Positions 1 through 8,814 of a stretch of 64,000 bases of DNA are shown in pieces (positions within the stretch are counted from its first letter, which is position 1; each line of letters opens with the position of its first letter). The notes beneath the pieces were generated by a model. The model saw only the letters and a list, made by a program, of their open reading frames with translations, did not search any database and was not told where the DNA came from. The position numbers and the translations under genes are program-made. The DNA comes from an uncultured Bacilli bacterium. Its GTDB lineage: Bacteria > Bacillota_I > Bacilli_A > RF39 > UBA660. The stretch covers positions 8,873 through 72,872 of the forward strand of contig CAKOLD010000002.1 in the NCBI GenBank assembly GCA_934096015.1, given 5' to 3'.

Positions 1-438
1 AATCCAATTATTGCGGAAGCTTTATATGATGGATTAACAGAACAGGAATTAATAGATAAGTTAAATAGAAGTTTGAAAAATGAAATAGCAGAAACAGGTA
101 TTGATTTTGTAAATTTTTATAAAAATACTGGTTTAGATCCTTATTTAGCTGTTGCGATTGTATTACATGAAACTGGTTGTTCTTGGAATTGTAGTAATTT
201 AGTAAAAGAGTGTTTTAATGTTGGAGGATTAAAGGGTGGTCCTAACTTTTATAGAGATACCCGTTACACTTGTTATAGTTCAAAAGATGAAGGTGTGAAT
301 GCATATTTGAATATTTTATATAATAATTATTATTCTCAAGGGTTAACAACTCCTGAATTAATTAATCCAAAATATGCTACTGGGACAACTTGGGCGGGAA
401 AAATAAATTATTATATTGAAAAGATAAAAAACAATTAA
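1..438 (+). CDS. Glucosaminidase-like peptidoglycan hydrolase, C-terminal part
   Basis: Partial gene. The reading frame is open from base 1, so the N-terminus lies outside the window; the TTG near base 73 is not a credible start because the frame and protein character continue upstream. The 145 visible residues look like a GH73-type lysozyme-fold domain: a helix ending in HETG (Glu57 of the visible part, the candidate catalytic acid), then NVGGLKGG, a Tyr/Cys-rich YRDTRYTCY stretch, an EGVNAYLNIL helix and a closing YATGTTWAGK motif. Such domains cleave the GlcNAc-MurNAc link in peptidoglycan at the cell surface. Family assignment rests on motif pattern only. It is followed by a structured non-coding stretch and a gene remnant. 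Confidence 0.6.
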   Translation, partial: NPIIAEALYDGLTEQELIDKLNRSLKNEIAETGIDFVNFYKNTGLDPYLAVAIVLHETGCSWNCSNLVKECFNVGGLKGGPNFYRDTRYTCYSSKDEGVNAYLNILYNNYYSQGLTTPELINPKYATGTTWAGKINYYIEKIKNN

Positions 439-587
439 ACCACCTGTTATGCAGGTTTGAGCAGAAAAGAGCTTCGCCAAGATATAGTAATAATCTTAAG
501 AAGATTATGTTAATAAAAAAGTGTAAGAGAATACTAAGGCTCTTATAAAGTGAGAGTAAAAGACAGAAGACCGAATGTTCAACTAAT
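439..587 (+). other. Structured non-coding element, possible IS200/IS605-type end remnant
   Basis: There is no open frame here. The stretch is dense in short hairpins: ACCTG/CAGGT just after the stop codon of the preceding gene, ATAATCTT/AAGATTAT around 490-510, and TAAGAG/CTCTTA around 525-546. Compact hairpins of this kind occur at the ends and leaders of IS200/IS605 elements, and this text resembles such leaders from memory, but no transposase gene is present. It separates a complete gene end from a downstream coding fragment without a start, as expected for an insertion scar. It could instead be a small structured RNA. Confidence 0.35.
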
Positions 588-725
588 AATCCAATAACAG
601 TTAATTATATATTAGAAAGTCTAATAGAAAATAGTATTTATTTAGAACCTGTAACTACAAATAATGGAACAAATATAATAACAATTAATACTAATGTTAA
701 TCCAATAATTGAAGTTAAAAATTGA
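549..725 (+). pseudogene. Gene remnant (C-terminal coding fragment without start)
   Basis: An open frame after a stop at 546-548 runs to TGA at 723-725. It has no ATG and no ribosome binding site, but its residue use is protein-like, with a helix-like NYILESLIENS followed by TNNGTNIITINTNVNP. It is probably the 3' end of a disrupted gene. The preceding structured element may mark the break. The family is not recognised. Confidence 0.35.
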
Positions 726-752
726 TTTAGTAGAATGGTTTTTAAAATTTGA

Positions 753-781
753 TTGATATTTTATTTTAGTTTTGTTATAAT
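753..781 (+). promoter_or_regulatory. Promoter of the tyrS T-box transcript
   Basis: TTGATA (753-758) and a perfect TATAAT (776-781) are separated by 17 bases. The start of transcription would be near 788, just before the T-box leader. Confidence 0.7.
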
Positions 782-787
782 CAATTT

Positions 788-915
788 GTTAGCAATGAAA
801 GAATTTACGACTCTGGAGCTAAATCGTAGAATTGCGTTAAATTTTAGGAGATAACAAAGTTATAAATTAAGGTGGTACCGCGGAAATTTCGCCCTTAAGT
901 TTATAACTTTTTTTT
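788..915 (+). promoter_or_regulatory. Short T-box leader of tyrS
   Basis: The T-box core AAGGTGGTACCGCG lies at 869-882. It is followed by a terminator that pairs AAGTTATAAA (857-866) and TTAAGG with CCTTAA and TTTATAACTT (900-909), ending in a T run at 908-915. The antiterminator uses the T-box bases, so uncharged tRNA binding would allow read-through into tyrS. The part upstream of the core is only about 80 nt. It consists mainly of one stem, GCAAT/ATTGC with an inner TACGA/TCGTA; a TAC triplet at 806-808 is the candidate tyrosine specifier. This is much shorter than the ileS T-box in the same window. Confidence 0.85.
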
Positions 916-928
916 ATAGGAGGATTTT

Positions 929-2119
929 ATGAAATTATTTGATGAATTAAAATGGAGAGGATTAATAAAAGATATTACAAGTCCAGAATTAGAAGAAAAA
1001 TTAAATGCTGGTGGGTTAACATTTTATATTGGAACTGACCCAACTGCTGATTCGATGCATATAGGACATTTATCTTCATTTTTAATAAGTAAAAGATTAA
1101 AAGATGCTGGTCATCATCCAATATTATTAGTTGGTGGAGCAACTGGAATGATTGGAGATCCTAAAGCGACTACAGAAAGAGCTTTAATAAGTAAGGAAGA
1201 AGTATTGAAAAATTATGAAGGTTTAAAAAAACAAGCTGAAGAAATATTTGGATTTGAAGTTGTTAATAATTTTGACTGGTGTAAAGATATTAATATGCTT
1301 GATTTTTTAAGAGATTATGGTAAGTATTTTAATATTAATTATATGTTAGATAAGGATATAATTAGAAGAAGATTAGAATCTGGTATTACTTTTACGGAAT
1401 TTTCTTATATGATTATACAAGCTTTAGATTTTATGCATTTACATAAAACGAGAGGTGTCGATTTACAAGTCGCTGGTAGTGATCAATGGGGAAATATAAC
1501 TGCTGGTGTTGATTTAATAAAGAAGGCTTGTGGAGATACTGTATATGCGTTTACTATGCCTTTGGTAACTGATTCAAATGGTGTTAAATTTGGAAAAACT
1601 GAAGGTAATGCTTTATGGTTAGATAAGGAAAAAACAAGTCCATATGAAATGTATCAATTTTTACTTAACAGTGAAGATGTAATGGTTATTGATTATTTAA
1701 AAAGATTTACTTTTTTGAGTAAAGAAGAGATAGATGATATTGAAAAAGATCACTTAGTTGCTCCAGAAAAAAGGCTTGCTCATAAAACTTTAGCTTATGA
1801 AGTTGTTAAATTTTTACATGGAGAAGAAGAAGCTAATAAAGCAAGAGATATTAGCGAGGAGGTTTTTAAAACTGGTGTAAGTGATTTAATGCCAAGTCAA
1901 GAAATTGATAATGCTAATATTACTGTTATCGATTTATTATGTTCTTTAGGGTTAGTTACTTCAAAAAGTGAAGCAAGAAGATTAGTACTTCAAGGAGGAA
2001 TTTCTATAAATAAAGAGAAAATTTTAGATCCAGAATTAATAATTTCATCATTATTTAAAGATAATTCTTTGATTTTACAAAAGGGTAAAAAAGTATTTAT
2101 AAAAGTAAATTTGAAATAA
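929..2119 (+). CDS. tyrS: Tyrosyl-tRNA synthetase
   Basis: Charges tRNA-Tyr with tyrosine in the cytoplasm. The class I catalytic domain shows the HIGH motif at residues 44-47 and the KMSKS equivalent KFGKT at 220-224. An S4 RNA-binding domain follows at about 330-390 (SKSEARRLVLQGG). The 396-residue length is normal for bacterial TyrS. The start ATG follows AGGAGG directly and lies just downstream of the T-box terminator, so expression should respond to uncharged tRNA-Tyr. It is followed by genes for membrane proteins. Confidence 0.97.
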   Translation: MKLFDELKWRGLIKDITSPELEEKLNAGGLTFYIGTDPTADSMHIGHLSSFLISKRLKDAGHHPILLVGGATGMIGDPKATTERALISKEEVLKNYEGLKKQAEEIFGFEVVNNFDWCKDINMLDFLRDYGKYFNINYMLDKDIIRRRLESGITFTEFSYMIIQALDFMHLHKTRGVDLQVAGSDQWGNITAGVDLIKKACGDTVYAFTMPLVTDSNGVKFGKTEGNALWLDKEKTSPYEMYQFLLNSEDVMVIDYLKRFTFLSKEEIDDIEKDHLVAPEKRLAHKTLAYEVVKFLHGEEEANKARDISEEVFKTGVSDLMPSQEIDNANITVIDLLCSLGLVTSKSEARRLVLQGGISINKEKILDPELIISSLFKDNSLILQKGKKVFIKVNLK

Positions 2120-2167
2120 TTGATGATTTGTGATAATATAACTCTCAAGTTTTGGGGGTTATTTTTT

Positions 2168-2650
2168 ATGAAAAGGTGTATTTTAGAAATATTTTTTTCT
2201 TTAATTTTAATTTTTAGTAGTTATTTTATTTTTAATAATGAGGAGTTAGATTATTATCAAAAAGTTATAGATAGCTATGATAATGTAGTTGCTATAGATG
2301 TGAGTGAGAATTTTAAAAATCTTGAATATTTAAGTACTGGGATTAGTGAATCTAAATTAACACTAAATAATATTAATAATAATTATAAACATATTAATTT
2401 GATTTTTAATTTATCTAGTAGTAGTGATGAACTAATTAATAATTTGTATTTAAGTGTAAATGGTGATTTAGTTAAATTAACTGATGTATTAGAGAAGCAA
2501 GAGGGAAGTGATTATTCTTTTTTGGTTGATACATATTATTTAACCAGTTATGAAAAGAAAGATTTATATTTAGGGTTATATTTAAATGATAATTATGTTA
2601 TGAGTGACAAAGATATTATTAATTATAATTTTGTTGGAGAAATTATATAA
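2168..2650 (+). CDS. Unknown N-terminally anchored membrane protein
   Basis: Not recognised. About 160 residues with an N-terminal hydrophobic helix (residues 5-22), followed by a polar Asn/Ser/Asp-rich domain predicted to lie outside the membrane. The ATG at 2168 was chosen because it begins the basic-hydrophobic anchor (MKRC...) and has a G-rich stretch upstream; the frame is open back to 2120 without a better signal. It lies between tyrS and ezrA in the same direction, so it may share their transcript. Confidence 0.6.
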   Translation: MKRCILEIFFSLILIFSSYFIFNNEELDYYQKVIDSYDNVVAIDVSENFKNLEYLSTGISESKLTLNNINNNYKHINLIFNLSSSSDELINNLYLSVNGDLVKLTDVLEKQEGSDYSFLVDTYYLTSYEKKDLYLGLYLNDNYVMSDKDIINYNFVGEII

Positions 2651-2711
2651 TAATGTCTTTTTTAATGCTATTATTTGTGTTAAAATTATGGTTAGAGTAA
2701 GGAGAATTTTT

Positions 2712-4430
2712 ATGGGAGAAAATGGATACTTGTTTTTGGGAATTATCTATTTTATTATTGCGACTATTTTAATTACGCTTACTTTGGTATTGATAAATAA
2801 ACATAATAAGAAAAAATATAATGAAGCTTTAAGAGTTCTAGAAAGAGATAAGAATTTAATTATATCAGCTTCAATATTAAGTGAACTTAATAAAGTTGAA
2901 TCTTTAGTTAATAATAAAGAATTAGAAAATGTTTATAATAATTGGAAAATTAAATTTAAACAGATTAAAGATAAAGAAGTTCCTAAGATTACTGATGAAT
3001 TAATAGAAGTTGAAGAATTATTTAAGACTAAAAAATATAAGCTTATTGAAGAAAAATTAGCAAAAATAGAACTTGATATATATTATGTTAAAAGTAAGGC
3101 TCAATTTTTATTAGGAGAAATAAAAGAGATTACTTTGAGTGAATCTAAAAATAGAGAAATTGTAACCAAGTTAAAAACTAGTTATCGTAATATTTTTTTG
3201 AAATATAATAATCATAAGGAAGATTATTATTTAATTAATAGTCCTATTGAATTACAATTTGAGAATGTTGATAAATTATTTTCGACATTTGAAGTTGCTA
3301 TGGATAATAATAAATATAGTGAAGTTGGAAAAATTGTTAAAGCTTTGGATGATATTATAGGAAATTTGGGAATAGTAGTAGATGAAGCTCCGAGTATAAT
3401 TTTAATGGGTAAAAATATTATACCTAAAAAAATTGAAGATATTAAATCAATATATGAAAGAATGGTTAAAGAAAATTACAATTTAGATTATTTGAATATT
3501 GATTATAATATAGAGGAATCAGAAAAGAAAATAGCTGATATATTTGATAGATTAAATGTATTAAATTTGGAAGATTCTATTTTTGAATTAAAAACTATTA
3601 TGGATTATTTTGATGGTCTTTATAATGATTTTGAAAAAGAAAAAGTAAGTAAGAAAATGTTTTTAGAATATATGAGGGTTATTGGAATTAAAAGTAAAAA
3701 AATTAATTCTGTAATCGGAAGTATTAGTAGAAAAATAGATGAAATAAAATATAGTTATGATTTAAGTGATGATGAAATAGTTATTATTGATGAACTTAAT
3801 TTGGAGAGTAAGAGTATTCAAAGTGATTATGAAATGATTGTTGAGAATTATCGTAATAAATCATTTGCATATACAAAACTTGATAAAGAAATGGAACTTT
3901 TAAATTTAAGAATTTCTAAGATTGAAGATAAATTAAATTTTACATTAAAAAGTTTAGGTAGTTTAAAAGAAGATGAATTAAGAGCTCGTGAACAGTTAGA
4001 AGAAATAAAAGATATTTTAAATAAATCAAAGAAAAAAATTAATAGTTTTAAATTGCCAGTTATTCCTAAGTGTTATTATATTGAGTTAGAAGAAGCTACT
4101 GAGGCAATAAGGGAAATGATAAAGGAATTGGAACAACAACCAATATCAATTAAGACTTTGAATACGAGAGTTGATACGGCTAGAGATTTAGTTTTAAAAT
4201 TATTTAATACAACTAATGAAACTGTAAAGACAGCGTGGATGGCTGAAAATGCAATTGTTTATGGAAACAGATACAGAGCTAGTAATAAAGATATTAATGC
4301 TGGTTTAGAAAGAGCTGAAGTAGCTTTTATGAAGGGAAATTTTAAACTTAGTTTAGAAAATTCAATAAATGCGATTAATATAATTGAACCTGGTATTCAT
4401 AAAAAACTTTTAAGCGCATATGAAAAATAA
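2712..4430 (+). CDS. ezrA: Septation ring formation regulator EzrA
   Basis: A 572-residue protein with one N-terminal transmembrane helix (about 6-28), a basic stop-transfer (NKHNKKK) and a long, almost entirely helical coiled-coil cytoplasmic part. This is the EzrA layout: in Firmicutes EzrA binds FtsZ at the membrane and controls ring placement and wall synthesis at the septum. The length matches the family, which is usually about 560-575 residues. The ATG at 2712 follows AAGGAGA; an upstream extension to 2604 would overlap the preceding gene and lacks such a site. Confidence 0.85.
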   Translation: MGENGYLFLGIIYFIIATILITLTLVLINKHNKKKYNEALRVLERDKNLIISASILSELNKVESLVNNKELENVYNNWKIKFKQIKDKEVPKITDELIEVEELFKTKKYKLIEEKLAKIELDIYYVKSKAQFLLGEIKEITLSESKNREIVTKLKTSYRNIFLKYNNHKEDYYLINSPIELQFENVDKLFSTFEVAMDNNKYSEVGKIVKALDDIIGNLGIVVDEAPSIILMGKNIIPKKIEDIKSIYERMVKENYNLDYLNIDYNIEESEKKIADIFDRLNVLNLEDSIFELKTIMDYFDGLYNDFEKEKVSKKMFLEYMRVIGIKSKKINSVIGSISRKIDEIKYSYDLSDDEIVIIDELNLESKSIQSDYEMIVENYRNKSFAYTKLDKEMELLNLRISKIEDKLNFTLKSLGSLKEDELRAREQLEEIKDILNKSKKKINSFKLPVIPKCYYIELEEATEAIREMIKELEQQPISIKTLNTRVDTARDLVLKLFNTTNETVKTAWMAENAIVYGNRYRASNKDINAGLERAEVAFMKGNFKLSLENSINAINIIEPGIHKKLLSAYEK

Positions 4431-4447
4431 AATGGTGGTGAATTTTT

Positions 4448-5386
4448 ATGTATTGTGAAAATTGCGGAAGTAAAGTAAAAGAAAATGATATTTATTGTGA
4501 GAATTGTGGTACAAAATTAAAAACTGTGGAAATCAAACAGAAGAAAAATACTAATTGGATATTGATAATACTTATAGTTTTTGGAAGTATATTGTTTCTT
4601 TCTTTTTTAGGAGCATTTGCCTTTTATCATATTTGGTCAATTTATGAAAATGAAATAAAAGAAGCTATTAATGATGTAAAAATTAGTATTGACGAAGAAA
4701 TATTAAGTGATGATGATTATTTAGAACATTATCCTTCAATAAAAGAAGTTTATTTAAATTCTAAAGATATAGATAGTGGATTTTATTCTTATTATAATGC
4801 AAGTAATATTTCAACAAGTTTGATGAATAAAAATAATTTAATTAGTATGGCTATTGTTAGTTTGGATAAAAATAAAAATTATGAAAATCCTCTTACATTG
4901 GATAATACTTTATATAATGTTGATATTAATAATTTTGAAAGTTTTAATTCTTTAGATACAGTGAGTGATGAATATTTTAAAGTTGATGAGTTGTTTGTAA
5001 AGTCATTTTCCAGAGATGTAGTTAATAATGAAGCTATGAAACTTTTTAATGTAACTGTTGAACAAGAAATCAGTTATAATAATGATATATGTAATGGATC
5101 TATAAGATTAGTTAATGATTCTTATAAATTTTATTATAAAGATTGTAATAATAAAAATTATTATTATACAAAAATTAAGGGAATTAAAGAATTAGATGAT
5201 TATATACTAGTTGATGAATATGTTGGATATGTAATGGATAATAAAGTTTATGATCGTTATGATGGAGAATTTGTATCTGATTTAGATCATGTTGGTGATT
5301 ATTATGAATTGTTATCACAATATACTAAGACTTTTAGAAAAAATAGTGATGGTAGTTATTTTTTAGAAAATGTTTCAAAAAAATAG
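4448..5386 (+). CDS. Zinc-ribbon membrane protein of unknown function
   Basis: 312 residues. The N-terminus has a short zinc ribbon with Cys3, Cys6, Cys17 and Cys20 (two CxxCG knuckles), then a transmembrane helix at about 37-60 and a roughly 250-residue polar domain that should be extracellular. Zinc-ribbon plus one-helix proteins are common in low-GC Gram-positives and mostly uncharacterised. It sits between ezrA and the ileS T-box in the same direction. No enzymatic motif is visible. Confidence 0.75.
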   Translation: MYCENCGSKVKENDIYCENCGTKLKTVEIKQKKNTNWILIILIVFGSILFLSFLGAFAFYHIWSIYENEIKEAINDVKISIDEEILSDDDYLEHYPSIKEVYLNSKDIDSGFYSYYNASNISTSLMNKNNLISMAIVSLDKNKNYENPLTLDNTLYNVDINNFESFNSLDTVSDEYFKVDELFVKSFSRDVVNNEAMKLFNVTVEQEISYNNDICNGSIRLVNDSYKFYYKDCNNKNYYYTKIKGIKELDDYILVDEYVGYVMDNKVYDRYDGEFVSDLDHVGDYYELLSQYTKTFRKNSDGSYFLENVSKK

Positions 5387-5403
5387 TAATTGAAGTATTG
5401 TAA

Positions 5404-5432
5404 TTGACAAAATTAATCTTTAAGAATATAAT
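5404..5432 (+). promoter_or_regulatory. Promoter of the ileS T-box transcript
   Basis: Consensus TTGACA (5404-5409) and TATAAT (5427-5432) with 17 bases between them, just upstream of the T-box leader. Confidence 0.8.
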
Positions 5433-5439
5433 TTAATAC

Positions 5440-5652
5440 ATAAAGCAGTTGAAGAAGACGTTAAATAGTATAATTTAAAGAGAGTTTGTGGTTGGTGAAA
5501 ACAAATAAGGAACTATTTATGAATCACTTCTGATGTGATTAAGTGATAAGCTTAATTCGTTACTCGCGTTAAGAGTTTAAGTGTATGATATTACTCATAA
5601 AATAAGGTGGTACCGCGAATTTATTTCGTCCTTATGTTTATGAGTTTTTTTT
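5440..5652 (+). promoter_or_regulatory. T-box riboswitch leader of ileS
   Basis: A leader of about 210 nt with the T-box core AAGGTGGTACCGCG at 5604-5617. The terminator pairs ACTCATAAA/ATAAGG with CCTTAT/GTTTATGAGT and ends in a T run at 5645-5652. An ATC triplet at 5523-5525, followed by an A, sits where an isoleucine specifier is expected. An upstream Stem I with a GA-type kink region is plausible at 5445-5475. The leader would sense uncharged tRNA-Ile and control transcription of ileS. Confidence 0.9.
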
Positions 5653-5668
5653 ATGAAAGGGTGGAAAT

Positions 5669-8600
5669 ATGAAGAATTTTAAAGAGCTTGATAAGAGAGC
5701 AGTTCATGAAGTTGAAAGTACTATATTGAAAGAATGGAAAAAACAGGATATTTTAAATAAAACGATTTTAAATAGAAATAATTCTAAAAATTGGGTTTTT
5801 TACGATGGACCAGCAACTGCAAATGGAAATCCTGGTTTACACCATATGGTTGCTAAGTTTTTGAAAGATACTTTTTGTAAGTATCAAACTATGAAAGGAA
5901 ATAAAGTTTTAAGAAAAATAGGTTGGGATACTCATGGATTACCAGTTGAAGTTCAAGTTGAAAAACAATTAGGTTTTTCAGGTAAAACTGATATTGAAAA
6001 ATATGGTATCGAAAAATTTAATGAAAAGTGTCGTCAAAGTGTTTGGGAAAATGAAAATGCTTTTAAAAGATTGACTGATGAAATGGGTCAATTTATTGAT
6101 ATGGATAATAAGTATATTACTTATGATAATAATTATATTGAAACGGAATGGTATATTTTAAAGAAGTTTTTTGATGAAGGATTATTTTATGAGGGTGTAA
6201 AGATTCTTCCTTGGTGTCCAAGATGTGGAACTGGTTTAGCTAGTCATGAGGTTGCTCAAGGATATAAAGAAATTACTGCAAATACTGTAATAGTTCCTTT
6301 TAAACTTAAAGGTAAAGATGAGTATTTTTTAGTGTGGACAACAACTCCTTGGACTTTAATAAGTAATGTTGCTTTATGTGTTAATCCAGAAGAAAATTAT
6401 GTTAAGGTAGATTCTAAAGGATACAAGTTTATTTTAGCTGAAAAACTTGCAAGTAGTGTTTTGAATGATGAATATACAGTTTTAGAAACTTTTAAGGGTA
6501 AAGATTTAGAATATGTAGAGTATGAACAATTAATACCTAGCTTAGAAGTTAATGGTAAAGCTTTCTTTGTTACTGTAGATGATTATGTTACGATGACTGA
6601 TGGAACTGGTATCGTACATATTGCACCAGCTTTTGGAGAAGATGATGCTAATGTTGGTAAAAAATATAAATTGCCATATGTTAATCCTGTTAATGAAGAT
6701 GCAACTTATAAAGAAGGATTATGGAAGGGAATGAATATTTTTGATGCTGACTTAGAAGTTATTAAGTGGCTAAAAGCAAATGATAAATTGTTTAAAAAAC
6801 AAAAAATGGTACATGATTATCCACATTGTTGGAGATGTGATTCACCTTTAGTTTATTATTCAAGACCATCTTTCTATTTGGAAGTAACTAAATTAAAAGA
6901 TGCTATAATTGCTGAAAATAAAAAAGTAAATTGGTATCCAAGTTTTGTTGGAGAAAAACGTTTTGGTAATTGGTTAGAAAATATGAATGACTGGGCAATA
7001 TCAAGAAGTAGATATTGGGGAACTCCACTTCCTTTATGGCGTTGTAGCTGTGGTCATATGGAAATGATTGGTTCTAGAAAAGAACTAGTAGAAAAGGCTA
7101 TTGAAAAGATAGATGAAACGATTGATTTACATAGACCATATGTTGATGATGTACATATTACTTGTCCAGATTGTGGAAAAACAATGGATAGAGTTAAAGA
7201 TGTAATTGATTGTTGGTTTGACTCAGGAAGTATGCCATTTAGTCAATATCATTATCCTTTTGAAAATAAAGAATTATGGGAAAGTCAATATCCTGCTGAC
7301 TTTATTGCAGAAGGTATAGATCAAACAAGAGGTTGGTTTTATTCTTTATTAGTTATTGGTGTTTTTATGACGGGACATAGTCCTTACAAAAATGTTTTGG
7401 TTAATGAATTATTATTAGATAAATTTGGTAAGAAAATGCATAAATCAAAAGGTAATGCAATTGAACCATTTACTTTAATGGAAAAATTTGGAGCAGATAC
7501 AATAAGGTGGTATTTTCCTTATGTTTCTCCGACATGGACTCCTTTAAAATTTGATGAAGATGGTTTGAAAGAAGTACATTCTAAATTCTTTAATCCATTT
7601 AAGAATACTTATTCCTTTTTCCAAATGTACGCTAATACTGATTTAATTGATATAGATAATTGTGATGTGAAACTAGAGGATAGAGAAGAAATTGATAAGT
7701 GGTTAATTAGTAAATATAATAAATTATTAAAAGTTTGTACTGAAGGATATGATAAATATGATTTGAATCAAGTTGTTAAAGAAGTAACTGCTTTTGTTTC
7801 AGAGGATTTATCAAATTGGTACATTAGAAGAAATAGAAATAGATTTTGGAGTAGTGAGTTAGATAATAGTAAAAAGAGTGTTTATAAAACTACTTATGAA
7901 GTTTTAGTAGGTTTATGTGAGTTATGTGCTCCAATTATACCATTTACGACTGAAGAAATTTATAAAGATCTAACTGGTTTAGAATCTGTTCATTTAGCTG
8001 ATTTTCCACAGTGTGATGAAACTAAAATTAATCAAGAAATTGAAACGAAAATGGATTTAGTTAGGGATTTAATTTCTACAGGTCGTTATGTAAGAGAAGA
8101 AGCTAAAATTAAAGTTCGTCAACCTATTAGTGAATGTTTGATCGATGGAAAATATAAAGACATTTTAGGAGATTTGGTTAATTTAATTAATGAAGAATTA
8201 AATGTTAAACAAGTGATTTTTGTAAATGATTTAGCAGAATATATGAATTTTACAATTAAACCTAATTTTAAAGTTTGTGGAGCAATGTTTGGATCTAAGA
8301 TGAAGTTATATCAACAAACTTTATCTGATTTAAATGACGATGATATAGATTTATTGCTTAAAGAAGAAACAATTACAGTTGATTTTGATGGAGAAAGATT
8401 AGATATAACTCCTAATATGGTTGACATTAGAATTGAAGCTAAAGAAGGATTTAATGTGGGAATGGAAAATAATAAATTTATTATATTAAATACTGACTTA
8501 AGTAGAGATTTATTGCTTGAAGGATTGGCTCGTGAAATTGTTTCTAAGGTACAAAATTTACGTAAAGAAAATAATTTTAATATTATTGATAGAATTGAAT

Positions 8601-8770
8601 TAGAATATTCTTCTGATGATGAAGTTAAAGAAGCTATTAATGAATTTAAAGATTATATTATGAATGAAACTTTAGCTGTTGTTATTAAAGAAAATAGTAA
8701 TTTAGAAAAAGCAAATTTAATTGATATTAATGGTCATGATGTAAAAATAAAAATTGAAGTAACAAAATAA
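5669..8770 (+). CDS. ileS: Isoleucyl-tRNA synthetase, type 2 (GxHH signature)
   Basis: Charges tRNA-Ile and edits valine. At 1033 residues it is the long type. The class I signature, normally HxGH, reads GLHH at residues 56-59 after DGPATANGNP, and the KMSKS loop reads KMHKS at 589-593. Both variants fit the IleS2 (eukaryote-like) clade, in which GxHH forms are known for very strong mupirocin tolerance. The CP1 editing domain begins near WTTTPWTL (about 222-230). Cys pairs (CPRC, CWRC, CPDC) suggest zinc sites, and the C-terminal half carries the anticodon-binding helices. The ATG follows GGGTGG and the T-box, so it is tRNA-controlled. Confidence 0.96.
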   Translation: MKNFKELDKRAVHEVESTILKEWKKQDILNKTILNRNNSKNWVFYDGPATANGNPGLHHMVAKFLKDTFCKYQTMKGNKVLRKIGWDTHGLPVEVQVEKQLGFSGKTDIEKYGIEKFNEKCRQSVWENENAFKRLTDEMGQFIDMDNKYITYDNNYIETEWYILKKFFDEGLFYEGVKILPWCPRCGTGLASHEVAQGYKEITANTVIVPFKLKGKDEYFLVWTTTPWTLISNVALCVNPEENYVKVDSKGYKFILAEKLASSVLNDEYTVLETFKGKDLEYVEYEQLIPSLEVNGKAFFVTVDDYVTMTDGTGIVHIAPAFGEDDANVGKKYKLPYVNPVNEDATYKEGLWKGMNIFDADLEVIKWLKANDKLFKKQKMVHDYPHCWRCDSPLVYYSRPSFYLEVTKLKDAIIAENKKVNWYPSFVGEKRFGNWLENMNDWAISRSRYWGTPLPLWRCSCGHMEMIGSRKELVEKAIEKIDETIDLHRPYVDDVHITCPDCGKTMDRVKDVIDCWFDSGSMPFSQYHYPFENKELWESQYPADFIAEGIDQTRGWFYSLLVIGVFMTGHSPYKNVLVNELLLDKFGKKMHKSKGNAIEPFTLMEKFGADTIRWYFPYVSPTWTPLKFDEDGLKEVHSKFFNPFKNTYSFFQMYANTDLIDIDNCDVKLEDREEIDKWLISKYNKLLKVCTEGYDKYDLNQVVKEVTAFVSEDLSNWYIRRNRNRFWSSELDNSKKSVYKTTYEVLVGLCELCAPIIPFTTEEIYKDLTGLESVHLADFPQCDETKINQEIETKMDLVRDLISTGRYVREEAKIKVRQPISECLIDGKYKDILGDLVNLINEELNVKQVIFVNDLAEYMNFTIKPNFKVCGAMFGSKMKLYQQTLSDLNDDDIDLLLKEETITVDFDGERLDITPNMVDIRIEAKEGFNVGMENNKFIILNTDLSRDLLLEGLAREIVSKVQNLRKENNFNIIDRIELEYSSDDEVKEAINEFKDYIMNETLAVVIKENSNLEKANLIDINGHDVKIKIEVTK

Positions 8771-8814
8771 TGTTACTTTAATTTTTTTTATGGTAAAATT
8801 TAAAAGGAGGATGT

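Noticed and set aside
73..438. Separate 121-residue gene starting at TTG
   Set aside because: The same frame is open to base 1 with protein-like sequence, so it is the tail of a longer gene.
2604..2711. N-terminal extension of EzrA
   Set aside because: Overlaps the preceding gene, lacks a ribosome site, and the AAGGAGA before 2712 gives the family-typical start.
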